Positions 36,172-45,183 of a stretch of 64,000 nt of DNA are shown here, in pieces; position 1 is the first letter of the stretch; every line of letters begins with the position of its first letter. The notes beneath the pieces are model-generated. The model saw only the letters and a list, made by a program, of their open reading frames with translations. It made no database searches and was not told the DNA's origin. Source of the DNA: Pseudomonas sp. B21-028 (GTDB lineage Bacteria; Pseudomonadota; Gammaproteobacteria; Pseudomonadales; Pseudomonadaceae); NCBI RefSeq assembly GCF_024749045.1, contig NZ_CP087184.1:1550001-1614000 (forward strand). Direction: 5' to 3'. The position numbers and the translations under genes are program-made.

Positions 36172-36801
36172 CTATGACTGCTGTACGAATGTCAGCCGCA
36201 CCGCAAACCCGATCAACAAGCTCCCAAACAACCACTGCTGCACACGCTGAGCCGAAGGTGAGCGCTGCAACCAGCGCCCAAGCGCCACACCCACCAGGGC
36301 GTAGGCGCAATCGAACAGCAAGCCAACACCGACCAGGATCACACCGAGGACCGCAAATTGCCCAAGCACCGGGCCGCCCCGTGGGTCGATGAACTGCGGC
36401 AGCAGGATCGAACAGAACAGCAATGCCTTGGGATTGAGCAGGTTGGTCAGTAACCCGCGCCGAATCGCCTGGCCCCAACGCTGCTTTACAGGTTCGATGC
36501 CGGCCGCTTCAAGGCTTGGCAACAAACGGGTCCGCAGGCATTGAAAGCCGATCCATAACAGATAGGCAGCACCGAGCAGGCGCACCGCATCGAATGTCCA
36601 GGGGGCGGTCTTGAACAATGCCGAGAGCCCCAACGCGGCCAATACGACATGACATCCCCGAGCGATTCCCAAACCCACCGCCGTTGCCAGTGCCGGACCC
36701 TTGCCCTGACGCGCGCCGGTTTGCAGCAACAGAATCATGTCGGGTCCCGGCAACAGATACGCCACCGTCAAGGCCATCAGGAACAACCAGAACTCTGCCA
36801 T
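36172..36801 (-). CDS. LysE/RhtB-family amino acid exporter
   Basis: The product is 209 aa with six predicted membrane segments. The family signature is LLPGPDMILLLQTGARQGKGPALATAVGLG near the N-terminus, and RRGLLTNLLNPKALLF in the middle. It exports amino acids or related metabolites across the inner membrane. It is divergent from an Lrp-type regulator, with TTGGCA/TGCCAA repeats between them; this is the usual pairing of exporter and amino-acid-sensing regulator. Confidence 0.88.
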   Translation of the reverse strand: MAEFWLFLMALTVAYLLPGPDMILLLQTGARQGKGPALATAVGLGIARGCHVVLAALGLSALFKTAPWTFDAVRLLGAAYLLWIGFQCLRTRLLPSLEAAGIEPVKQRWGQAIRRGLLTNLLNPKALLFCSILLPQFIDPRGGPVLGQFAVLGVILVGVGLLFDCAYALVGVALGRWLQRSPSAQRVQQWLFGSLLIGFAVRLTFVQQS

Positions 36802-36881
36802 GCCACGCTCCTTCGCAACGTTTGAAAAATGCCAGTCTAAAGCGGGAGGGCAGGGCAGGTGCTTGCGAAGTCAGCTTCTAA

Positions 36882-36940
36882 GTTGGCAAAAATTGGCATA
36901 ACCTGCCAACGATCGAATAAAAGAAACTGGAAAATGCCAA
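36882..36940. promoter_or_regulatory. Lrp-type operator region
   Basis: GTTGGCA (36882), TTGGCA (36893), TGCCAAC (36904) and TGCCAA (36935) form direct and inverted repeats in the 142-bp divergent region between the LysE and Lrp genes. Confidence 0.5.
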
Positions 36941-36943
36941 CCC

Positions 36944-37420
36944 ATGAAGCTCGATGCCTTCGATCGCAAGATCCTCGCCGCATTGCAACGCGATGGCCGC
37001 CTGAGCAATGTGCAACTGGCCGAGGAAATCGGCCTGTCGCCCTCACCGTGTCTGCGCCGCGTGCGGATGCTCGAAGACGCTGGCGTGATTCGCGGCTACC
37101 AGGCCATCCTCGACCGTGACGAAGTGGGCCTTGGGCTGACGATCTTCGTCGGTATCAAGGTTGAACGGCATAACGATGAACAAGCCGACGCGTTTCGCCA
37201 GGCTGTTACGGCATTGCCGGAGGTGATTTCAGCGTTCCTGGTATCGGGAGAGTCGGACTTTCTGCTGCAGGTGGTGGTGCCGGACTTACGGGCGTATGAC
37301 CGCTTTCTTACGGGGCGACTGCTCAAGTTGCCGGGGGTCAGTGATATCCGCAGTAATTTTGCGATCCATACCGTGAAGACCCCGGGAGCGCTGCCATTGG
37401 GGCATTTGCCTGGGGCGTGA
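36944..37420 (+). CDS. Lrp/AsnC-family transcriptional regulator
   Basis: The product is 158 aa. The N-terminal winged helix (LDAFDRKILAALQRDGRLSNVQLAEEIGLSPSPCLRRVRMLEDAGVI) is joined to a C-terminal RAM/ACT-like ligand domain (SGESDFLLQVVVPDLRAYDRF). It probably activates the divergent LysE exporter gene in response to an amino acid and regulates itself. Confidence 0.9.
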   Translation: MKLDAFDRKILAALQRDGRLSNVQLAEEIGLSPSPCLRRVRMLEDAGVIRGYQAILDRDEVGLGLTIFVGIKVERHNDEQADAFRQAVTALPEVISAFLVSGESDFLLQVVVPDLRAYDRFLTGRLLKLPGVSDIRSNFAIHTVKTPGALPLGHLPGA

Positions 37421-37520
37421 GTCAGTTTTTGCCGGCTATGGTGCAAGTTGCAATTCGGATGCGTGGCTAATGGGATCCCCAACGGCGCGGTCGCCGCGTC
37501 GTTGGGGGAGCGCCTACGGA

Positions 37521-39551
37521 CTAGCGGGTATAAGGGCCTTGCAAGTTGACCTGAGTGCCAGCGAACCAGCCAAACCAGGCGGTAATACCGAGCCAGGGGT
37601 CGGTCCGCGCCAGGACATCCATCAGGTTGACGTTCAGTGTGTCGGTGAGGTCCATCATCATCGCCGGCGTTGGATAGCTTTTAATGACGCCACTGCTGCT
37701 CCAGATGATCGCAAACTCGTAATATGGCCCCTCGACATAGGTGCCCTCGGGTGCTTCCGGAATGGTGAGCGTCGTATAAGCACTGTATCCCGGGCCGACG
37801 AACGGATTGGGGCAGGCCCAGGCGATTGCCCAGTAGAGCGGCATCAGGTTCTGGTAGGCCTGCAACATCAGACCGTTGGCCATGGCGGTTGCGGTGGAGC
37901 TGTCATGGTCCGTTGTCGAGGAACCGCCGTTGTTGCCAGTGGGTATCGGGAGGTTACCGTTGTCGGCATACCTGTAGAAGCTCATCAGGCGTCCGTGGTC
38001 GCTGGCGATGGTCGTGTAGAAGTTACTGAGGCTCTTGTTGCTCGCTTCGAAGGAGTCGGCGACCTGGTCCCAGTATTGGCCGATGGTGATCGAACTGGTC
38101 GTCCCGCCGAAGGCGCTGGTGATCACGCGAATGACATCGGTCACGGCAACCGCCGCCAGGTTGGCCCAGGCAGCAGTGGTTCCGGAGAAGAACCATACCA
38201 GCGAATAACCGAGGTCTTTGAGCAACTGGCCGAAGTCCAGCAGCGTACTGTCGTCAGTCTTGGCTTGCATGTTGGCGATCGCCCCGTTTATCAGGGTATT
38301 TGCCGTGCCCTGCGCTGTGTTCAGGGTTCCTTGGGTATAGCTGTAGAGCGATTGGAGTTGTTCGACAGCGCTCATCTCCTGCCAGACGGTATGGATGATC
38401 TGGAGCCAGTCGTCAGCAGCCACGCCCGTTGGCGCCGGGGGAGCGGTTGGAGACAGGTTGTAGTTGCCGTTCGTATCGAATTGCAACCAGTTGTCGAGCT
38501 GGGTGGCGACGGCGTTCGGGGACCACTCGGGGGAGGCCGCCGCCAGCCCACGCGGATCGAGTGGGTCATTGGAGTTCGCACCATTGATGATGTTGCCGAG
38601 GGCGATGCACAGCTGCGAGTAGGCATTGTTGAAATCGGGCCAGGCCACGGCGGGTTGATCGACGATGGATTGCAACAAGTCCACGGTCGGCTGCTGTGGC
38701 GCGAAGCAGATGACAATGTCGTGCGTGAAAATGGTGTCCCACTCTTCCCCCTCGGGGTATTTGGCGGAGCAATAGCCAAAGGTACCGGCGCCGCACACAC
38801 CACCGTAGCGCATGGCCCAACGGTTGGCGGCCACGGCGAGGACACTCATGTTCGTGTCCATCAGGTTCGGACTGTTCAAGGGTTCGAGAATGCCCGCGAG
38901 GATCTGATCCATCAGGGCGGCGCGACCAGCCCTGAGCACCTGGATGCCGGGGGTGTTGCTGAACGCGAAAACGCCGCGGACGGTCTGGTCGCCCTCGACC
39001 GCCATTTCCCAGCTCGGGATGCCGGCCACGTAGGCGTTACCGTTGGCGTCGTTTTGCGTCAGGGCATAGGCATGGGCGGCAGCGGCCCAGCGGCGCTCGT
39101 CAGGATCGCCGGTCTGGTTCGAGGTCAATGTGAGGGGCGGCAGGTTGCCATAGGCACTCGCCAACGCGGCGTTGAGTTCGTCGTCGCTGGGCTGGAGCAC
39201 GGTGACCTGGGTTCCCACAGGGAACAGAAACGCTCCGACGACGGGATTGCCGTTGTCATCGAAGCCCGTTTCCCATGACGGGATAGCGAAAGCATAAAGC
39301 GGGTTTCCATTGTCGTCCTGCTGGCTCAGTGCCCAACGGAGAATGCCGTTTGCCCAGTAGCGGTAATCAATGAAGGAACCGGTCAGGGGGGGATCGATGC
39401 CCGAGAGCATCTGGAGCACGTCACTTTGCAGAATATTCTGCCAAACAACGGTCACGCTGGTGCTTTCGATGCCGCCACTGATGGGCGGAACTGTGGCAAA
39501 TGCGGGGGCGGTGGCACTTTTCGTATATCCAGAGGCGTCGAGGCTGAACAT
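37521..39551 (-). CDS. 676-aa protein of unknown function with tandem repeats
   Basis: A single uninterrupted frame without signal peptide. Residues about 60-130 and 145-215 form two related repeats: ALSQQDDNGNPLYAFAIPSWE...VVGAFLFP and ALTQNDANGNAYVAGIPSWE...VRGVFAFS. The rest is rich in Trp, Asn, Asp, Thr and Ala, with a hydrophobic stretch near residue 445 (LVWFFSGTTAAWANLAAVAV) that may be one or two membrane spans. Only a few cysteines. The composition resembles exported or surface proteins, but no secretion signal or RTX repeats are seen. I do not recognise the family. Monocistronic, divergent from an SDR gene. Confidence 0.75.
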   Translation of the reverse strand: MFSLDASGYTKSATAPAFATVPPISGGIESTSVTVVWQNILQSDVLQMLSGIDPPLTGSFIDYRYWANGILRWALSQQDDNGNPLYAFAIPSWETGFDDNGNPVVGAFLFPVGTQVTVLQPSDDELNAALASAYGNLPPLTLTSNQTGDPDERRWAAAAHAYALTQNDANGNAYVAGIPSWEMAVEGDQTVRGVFAFSNTPGIQVLRAGRAALMDQILAGILEPLNSPNLMDTNMSVLAVAANRWAMRYGGVCGAGTFGYCSAKYPEGEEWDTIFTHDIVICFAPQQPTVDLLQSIVDQPAVAWPDFNNAYSQLCIALGNIINGANSNDPLDPRGLAAASPEWSPNAVATQLDNWLQFDTNGNYNLSPTAPPAPTGVAADDWLQIIHTVWQEMSAVEQLQSLYSYTQGTLNTAQGTANTLINGAIANMQAKTDDSTLLDFGQLLKDLGYSLVWFFSGTTAAWANLAAVAVTDVIRVITSAFGGTTSSITIGQYWDQVADSFEASNKSLSNFYTTIASDHGRLMSFYRYADNGNLPIPTGNNGGSSTTDHDSSTATAMANGLMLQAYQNLMPLYWAIAWACPNPFVGPGYSAYTTLTIPEAPEGTYVEGPYYEFAIIWSSSGVIKSYPTPAMMMDLTDTLNVNLMDVLARTDPWLGITAWFGWFAGTQVNLQGPYTR

Positions 39552-39838
39552 GAGAGATCTCCCTATCCGCGGATAAAAACAGCTTTTGAGTAATGCGCTT
39601 GGTGGCTGCCGAAGCGACAGCGCTGAAAAGTCTAGTCCGGTATCCGTACCGTGCTAGTGGCCTGTGGCCTCTTTATTCACGCAAATAGGGTTAACAAGCC
39701 GGGTCTTATTGCACAAGACAGACCATCCGCTTCTGGCCATTTCCTGCCGCTCACAATCTTTAGTGCATCAATGCGGGCGCCTGGCGTCTACTCTGAACTG
39801 TCAACCTGTCTTCGAGTGTCTCTCTGTGGAGCCGTGCA

Positions 39839-40618
39839 ATGGTCAAAAGCTGGAGTGGTCAGGTCGCATTGGTCAGCGGCGCTGGCAGCGAATATGGGAT
39901 TGGCCTGGCTATCGCGCGACGGCTCGGGGACGCGGGTGTAAAGCTGATCATCACCGGCAGCAGTGCCCGTATCCATGATCGCGTCGCGCAGCTGAGTGCG
40001 GAAGGTTATGAGGTACAGGGACGTGCTGCGGACCTTACGCAGCCGGCTCAGGTCGTCGAACTGGTGACGTGGGCTGAATCGCTCTGGGGACGAATCGATG
40101 TACTCGTGAACAACGCCGGTATGGCGATTCAGGGTGATGCCGAAACGTTCGCTGAAGTGGCCACTATGAGCGTCGAGCTGTGGAACACTTCGATTGCCCG
40201 TAATCTGACCACTGCATTTCTGCTGACCCGCGCTGTGTTACCGGGCATGCAGGATCGTCGTTACGGACGCATCGTCCAGGTCAGTTCTACGACCGGCACC
40301 CGCGTCAGCAACCCTGGCGAGGCCGCGTATGCGGCGGCGAAAGCGGGGATGGTGGGTATGAACATGAGCCTGGCGCTGGAAGTCGCGCCGTACGGTATCA
40401 CCGTGAACGCTGTTGCCCCCGGGTGGATCGCGACGCAATCCAGCACTGCGGGGGAAATGAGCGCGGCGCAGTATGTTCCCGTCGGGCGTGCCGGTAGACC
40501 GGACGAGGTCGCAGCGGCGGTCGCTTTTCTTGCTTCCCCGGAGTCCAGCTACATTACGGGCGAGGTTCTCGTGGTGGATGGGGGCAACTGCCTCTCCGAG
40601 AACAAAAGCCCTAGGTGA
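39839..40618 (+). CDS. SDR-family oxidoreductase (FabG-like)
   Basis: The product is 259 aa, a classical SDR. Cofactor motif is GAGSEYGIG, with NNAG, catalytic Ser in [13 protein letters not shown] for Tyr and Lys, and a C-terminal [14 protein letters not shown]. It reduces or oxidises an unknown carbonyl or hydroxyl substrate. It stands alone, at the left border of the tRNA-Gly island, and is followed by a terminator. Confidence 0.86.
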   Translation: MVKSWSGQVALVSGAGSEYGIGLAIARRLGDAGVKLIITGSSARIHDRVAQLSAEGYEVQGRAADLTQPAQVVELVTWAESLWGRIDVLVNNAGMAIQGDAETFAEVATMSVELWNTSIARNLTTAFLLTRAVLPGMQDRRYGRIVQVSSTTGTRVSNPGEAAYAAAKAGMVGMNMSLALEVAPYGITVNAVAPGWIATQSSTAGEMSAAQYVPVGRAGRPDEVAAAVAFLASPESSYITGEVLVVDGGNCLSENKSPR

Positions 40619-40694
40619 GCGCAGTGCGTTTCGGCGGTGAGCAGGGGTTAACCCTTCAGCCAGCCCAAGGCGGACCATTCAAAAACACCAGACC

Positions 40695-40727
40695 AAAAAA
40701 AACCGGCCATTCAATGCCGGTTTTTTA
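40695..40727 (+). terminator. rho-independent terminator
   Basis: Stem AAACCGGC/GCCGGTTT with loop CATTCAAT and a TTTTTT tract on the plus strand; A-rich on the other side, so it could work in both directions. Confidence 0.8.
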
Positions 40728-40770
40728 TATCCCCCGTCAAAACCACAACGACGCGAGAGCAGAATTCGAT

Positions 40771-40795
40771 TGGAGCGGGTGAAGGGAATCGAACC
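40771..40795. repeat. attachment repeat 1 (tRNA-Gly 3' end fragment)
   Basis: 25 bases identical to the 3' end of the tRNA-Gly at 48410, including the CCA complement (TGGAGCGGGTGAAGGG...). It marks the left border of the island. Confidence 0.75.
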
Positions 40796-41038
40796 TTTAT
40801 TGGCCATCTTCGCCCAGAAGCGTGTATGTGTGTAGGTGTGATCAGCCCATGGATACCCCGTAAGGGCGTATCACTTAAGTTCATTGCTCTCTAATGTTTT
40901 AATTAATTGAAAGTAACTTGCCTTTCCCCAAGTGTTATAGATTTCTCCAGCTTGTAAACGTTCGATGATTGGCGTAGTCATAGTTGTTAGGCAGGCCTTG
41001 AGTTGGCCTGCCGTAAATGGTTTGCTGTTTTGCTGAGC

Positions 41039-41815
41039 TTATCGCTCTTGCACTTTGGTTGTTTGTGAAGCTTGCTTTTCTTTTGCTGGGTCTGAATACG
41101 TTTGGCCGGAAAAAGTAACAGTGCTTTCACACCACCATTTTTTCTGATACGCACCTATTTTACAGGTGGGTGCAGGCCGATTTATGATTTTACCGCTAAT
41201 ATGATTTAGAAAAGGCTTTGAGGCGTCTTGCTCTGCCTTGTCAATGTCTTTGTTCAAAGCGCTCAGCGCTTCCTCTTGGGTGTTAGCGCCGACAGGGCTT
41301 TTGAATTTTGATGTTCTTACATAAGAATAGATCTGTTTATTTTGAGTTTTTTGTTTTTCAGGTTCCGCTTTGCTCTTAACTGTAGCAGTTTTGTTTTTTT
41401 CAGAGGCGGCCTTGGTTTTTTCCGCTAAAATTTTGCGCTTTTCATCACTAATTCTTTTCTTCTCTGCTGCGATCCTTTTCTCCATTAGAGCATCTTCTTG
41501 TTCCTTGGAACACTTGATGTCAGTGAGGTCCACATCATCGAACATTGCGTCAAATGACAATTTGCGCATTTCATCTGAATATACACATGGGTCGTAGTTG
41601 GATCTGTAATATGCAACCTTTTTTTCATGCTCCGCAGCTTTCTGTTCTCTGGCTTTATGTCTTCTTTCCGATCGTTCCTGCTTAGTTTCATCGCTTAAAG
41701 AGCTAGCGCCGGATTGTCCGCCATATTTCGGGATTATTATAGAAGCTTCGTTAGCATAAGCATTGAACCCGAAACAACATAACGCAATATAAAGTGCTAA
41801 CCAACTAGCTTTCAT
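41039..41815 (-). CDS. exported lysine-rich coiled-coil protein, unknown function
   Basis: The product is 258 aa with a signal peptide ending AYA before NEASII. Residues about 45-70 and 105-165 are dense in Lys, Glu, Arg and Ala with long helical character (EKRIAAEKKRISDEKRKILAEK), likely coiled coil. Four cysteines lie in the mature part (DPCVY, IKCSK, TCKIG, WWCES). GGGGAGATAA precedes the start. Codon usage is AT-rich compared with the chromosome, consistent with acquisition. Not recognised. Confidence 0.7.
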   Translation of the reverse strand: MKASWLALYIALCCFGFNAYANEASIIIPKYGGQSGASSLSDETKQERSERRHKAREQKAAEHEKKVAYYRSNYDPCVYSDEMRKLSFDAMFDDVDLTDIKCSKEQEDALMEKRIAAEKKRISDEKRKILAEKTKAASEKNKTATVKSKAEPEKQKTQNKQIYSYVRTSKFKSPVGANTQEEALSALNKDIDKAEQDASKPFLNHISGKIINRPAPTCKIGAYQKKWWCESTVTFSGQTYSDPAKEKQASQTTKVQER

Positions 41816-42502
41816 TAATTTATCTCCCCGGTTATAAGTTTTTCAAGATGGTCAAGTCTATTATTAATCCTGCTGCTCATAAAAAATATGAGGTTCCCTA
41901 CAGGATTACGTGAAATGTAGTTCGTTTTTTTTGGATTGGCTACGGAATTAATGCACTCCAGTAATTAGCCTACTAATAGTTAGCTTGGTGGCTTCTCTGG
42001 TACGCCCAAATCTCGCATCGTCTTAGGAGTTTGGGGTCTGAGGAGGGCTGATACACCCGACTCCAGCTGGGCGCGATAGAGCCCCTGAAAAAATTTCATT
42101 CTATTGAGATTGATTCTTAAGTGAGGGGTGGTCGTTTTGAAAAAAGCGATATCAGCTATGCGGGCGTGGTAATGGGTCTGGAGGCCACGGTCTTACTGGG
42201 CTTTTGGTATTACAAGGGAAGGTAATATGAAGCGATATAAAGTAATATTTCTGTCAAGCCCCGGATTTATTGGATTTTAGGGAATAGAAATATAGCTTCT
42301 AAGAAAGGTAATACTATCGCCTTCCTATCGCTTAAATATCGCCTTTCCCCCAAACCGCTGGAAGCCTTGATAGACAAGGGCTGTGGCCGTTTCTCGGAGT
42401 AGATATTATTAATATTACTATTTTTCGGACCCCGGCAGATTTTAAGGTCGGAACCTGTAGGAGGTCGGCTCAACTGTGCTGACTCTTTGCGTCTGTTTCC
42501 GT
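41816..42502. other. AT-rich stretch of element A without a recognisable gene
   Basis: Open frames here are short and lack ribosome binding sites. Stop codons are frequent in all frames. It looks like decayed mobile DNA. Confidence 0.5.
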
Positions 42503-42973
42503 TCAGTCGGCCGCGAATTCGTCAGGGAATTGGATCGCTAACGAGACCTGTAGCATCGCGGACATCGCTCCGCAGGGGTAGCTCAAGCTGGGAGCCAGAC
42601 GTTTCACCGGTGAGCCATCACTTTCATTCTGTTTGAGTGCAGAAGACTTGATCAATGAGTCCCGACACGTTTCGAACTTGATTACGTCAGGCTCAAGTTC
42701 ATGAGCCATGAAATTCCTTAGGTCGTTCACCAGCTTTACCATCCCCCACACATGACCGAGCTGTGCAGAGTCAAAGGCACATAGTGATCTCGCGAGCTTG
42801 GTGACTTGGGTGAAGTTAAGGCGGGCTTTATGGAGGTGTTCGGGTGAGCGCACTGATTTGTAGCAAAAGTCTCTGAGCATCTCTTCAATCAACAGATGCG
42901 CTTTGAGTAAGACAGTCTGATCGTCAAGATCTGGAAGGAAGTGTTTGGTGAACAGATCCCCGTGAGATTTCAT
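42503..42973 (-). CDS. HEPN-like protein
   Basis: The product is 156 aa, all helical. The central part KAHLLIEEMLRDFCYKSV...LARSLCAF...VWGMVKLVNDLRNFMAHELEPD has the look of a HEPN or DUF4145-type bundle. The RNFMAH sequence fits the Rx4-6H motif of HEPN ribonucleases. HEPN proteins commonly act as toxins or defence RNases, usually with a partner; no MNT or other antitoxin is adjacent. No ribosome binding site is obvious at this start. Function is inferred from the motif only. Confidence 0.6.
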   Translation of the reverse strand: MKSHGDLFTKHFLPDLDDQTVLLKAHLLIEEMLRDFCYKSVRSPEHLHKARLNFTQVTKLARSLCAFDSAQLGHVWGMVKLVNDLRNFMAHELEPDVIKFETCRDSLIKSSALKQNESDGSPVKRLAPSLSYPCGAMSAMLQVSLAIQFPDEFAAD

Positions 42974-43073
42974 GAACTGCAGGGGGGCTGTAGAGGCTCG
43001 CTATCATGTGGCAACGAATACGTCCCCCAACTGACTGCGATGACGAATATGCACCGCTGGAGACCTTGAAAAT

Positions 43074-43119
43074 AGTGGAGCGGGTGAAGGGAATCGAACC
43101 CTCGTTATCAGCTTGGGAA
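43074..43119. repeat. attachment repeat 2 (tRNA-Gly 3' half)
   Basis: 46 bases identical to 48408-48453, covering the tRNA 3' end through the T-arm to the anticodon loop. It is the junction between elements A and B. Confidence 0.85.
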
Positions 43120-43273
43120 TCTTGGGTGGGTGGTGTTTCAGACGGACGCTGGATGTATGCTTGTGCCCCGCAAAGCCCCGTCTTAATTGGGGCTCAGTGC
43201 GAGGCACGATTTCAATCTGTTTCACTGGTTTGCCCCATATTCCACGCATACAGCCCCCAGCAACGGCCCCCAA

Positions 43274-43770
43274 ATGCTCACAGAGAAACAAATCAAGGCA
43301 ATGAAGCCTGCGGAAAAGGAGTTCACGGTCTCGGACGGCCGCACTGCCCGAGGCGAGGGCGTTCTGTTTCTGCGGGTGCGTCCGAACGGGACGAAGGAGT
43401 TCTATTTCCAGCGCTACAGCAACGGGAAAGAAGCTCAAGAGCAAACTCGGTACATGGCCAACACTGGGCCTCGCCGCTGCCAGGGATCTGTGCCGCGCCG
43501 AAAAGGAAGTGGTGATCGCGACCGGCACGTTTCAGAATGTGATGGACGGCTACATCGCCAAACTCGCGGGGGAGTGTGCAGCCTCGGTCGAGGACGTGAA
43601 GTGGTCCTTCAAACACTACGTGTCCGAACCATTCCCGAATCTGGTAAAGCTTCCGGCGGTCCTGATTGGTCCTGGTGAAATTAGAGACATCATCGCCAGG
43701 ATGATCGCGAACGGCGTGACGACTTACTGCAACCGCCTCCGATCGCAACTGCATACCGCGTTTCAAGTAG
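43274..43770 (+). pseudogene. phage tyrosine integrase, frameshifted and truncated
   Basis: The frame from ATG 43274 starts LTEKQIKAMKPAEKEFTVSDG and continues GVLFLRVRPNGTKEFYFQRYSNGK, the N-terminal DUF4102 domain of P4-type integrases. At about 43430 one extra base shifts the frame; the protein continues in the next frame as LGLAAARDLCRAEKEVVIATGTFQNVMDGYIAKLAGE...YCNRLRSQLHTAFQVG. It ends at about 43770, where terminase sequence begins. The catalytic domain with the R-H-R-Y residues is absent. It adjoins attachment repeat 2, where an integrase gene is expected. Confidence 0.82.
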
Positions 43771-45183
43771 GGACCGAAGAAAAAATCCCCGAAGAACGAT
43801 ATCAGCGAAGACCAGATCGAGCTGCTGCGTGAGGCCTTCATCGACGGCTGTTTCGATTACCAGAAAGACTGGCACCGGGCCGGTAACCAGCGCACTCGCG
43901 TCATTCTCAAGAGCCGGCAGATCGGCGCCACTTACTACTTCGCCCGCGAGGCGTTCATCGACGCCCTGGACACTGGTCGCAACCAGATTTTCCTGTCGGC
44001 ATCAAAGAGTCAGGCGTACCTGTTCCGGGGTTACATCCAGGCCTTCGCCCGGGAAGTCATCGGCGTCGAGCTGACCGGTGACCCGATTGTATTGCCCAAC
44101 GGCGCCGAGCTGTTTTTCCTCGGCACCAATGCCCGCACCGCTCAGGGCTATCACGGCAATTTCTACTTCGATGAGTTCTTCTGGACGTTCAAGTTCGAGG
44201 AGTTGAACAAGGTCGCCTCGGGCATGGCGATGCACAAGAAATGGCGGAAAACCTATTTCTCGACCCCGTCGAGCATGGCCCACGAGGCGTACACCTTCTG
44301 GACGGGCGAGCGCTTCAACAAGGGCAAACCCGCCGCGCAGCACACCAAAGTGGACGTGTCTCATGGCGCGCTCCAGCAGGGACGGTTCTGTGAGGACCGG
44401 CTGTGGTGCCAGATTGTCACTATCCTCGACGCAGAGCGGGGCGGCTGCGATCTGTTCGACATCGAAGAGCTGCGCCGGGAGTACAGCCCCGAGGCGTTCG
44501 CCAATCTGCTGATGTGCGAGTTCGTTGATGACGGCGCGAGCATCTTTCCGCTGTCGGTGTTGCAGTCCTGCATGGTCGATAGCTGGGTCGAGTGGGCCGA
44601 GGACTACAAACCGTTTGCCATGCGTCCGTTCGGCGACCGCCAGGTGTGGGTCGGCTATGACCCGGCTGAGACGGGCGATTGTTCCGGCCTGGCGGTGGTC
44701 GCGCCGCCCCTGGTGCCCGGCGGCAAGTTTCGCGTGCTCGAGCGTCACCAGTTCCGTGGTATGGACTTCGCCGCGCAGGCCGCCGCCATCAAGGGCGTGT
44801 GCGACCGCTACTGGGTGACCTACATCGGCATCGACGTCACCGGCCTGGGCAGCGGCGTGGCCCAGCTGGTGCGCCAGTTCTTCCCGGCGGTGACCACCTT
44901 CAGCTACTCCCCCGAGGTGAAAACCCGCCTGGTGCTGAAGGCCTACGACGTAATTCACAAGGGCCGGCTGGAGTTCGACGCCGGCTGGACCGACATGGCC
45001 CAGTCGCTCATGGCTATCCGCAAGACCATCACCGCAGGCGGTCGCCAGTTCACCTACACCGCAGGCCGCAACGACAACACCGGCCACGCCGACCTGGCCT
45101 GGGCGCTCTTCCACGCATTGCAGAACGAACCGCTCGAAGGGCAGACCGCTGCCAATACCGGGCGAATGGAGATTTTCACATGA
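43771..45183 (+). pseudogene. P2-type phage terminase large subunit, 5' truncated
   Basis: In-frame sequence begins right after a stop at 43768, with PKKKSPKNDISEDQIELLREAFIDG, and runs 470 codons to 45183. Visible are VILKSRQIGATYYFAREA (Walker-A-like region of GpP), GYHGNFYFDEFFW (Walker B), and the nuclease part VWVGYDPAETGDCSGLAVV. P2 GpP is about 590 aa, so roughly the first 110-120 residues are missing, lost in the deletion that fused this gene to the integrase. The first in-frame start-like codon is TTG at 44092, beyond the Walker A region. Its end overlaps the portal start (ATGA). Confidence 0.85.

Larger units (their letters stand above)
40619..41038. other. intergenic: terminator, left attachment repeat, no gene
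   Basis: The stretch holds the terminator at 40695-40727 and the attL copy at 40771. Beyond it the DNA becomes AT-rich, marking entry into the island. No gene seen. Confidence 0.55.
40771..43119. mobile_element. island element A (remnant) between attachment repeats 1 and 2
   Basis: Bounded by two copies of the tRNA-Gly(CCC) 3' end. The DNA is visibly AT-richer than the flanks. It contains a lysine-rich exported protein and a HEPN-like protein. No integrase remains. Its right end (43023-43073) resembles the right end of element B (48358-48407), which suggests both came from elements with related integrases. Confidence 0.6.

Noticed and set aside
37470..39278. 602-codon open frame on the plus strand opposite the 676-aa orphan
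   Set aside because: The minus-strand frame has a defined start and repeat structure; the plus-strand product is low-complexity Val/Gly/Arg sequence typical of an antisense frame. As the orphan has no homologue known to me, this choice is a little less certain than the others.
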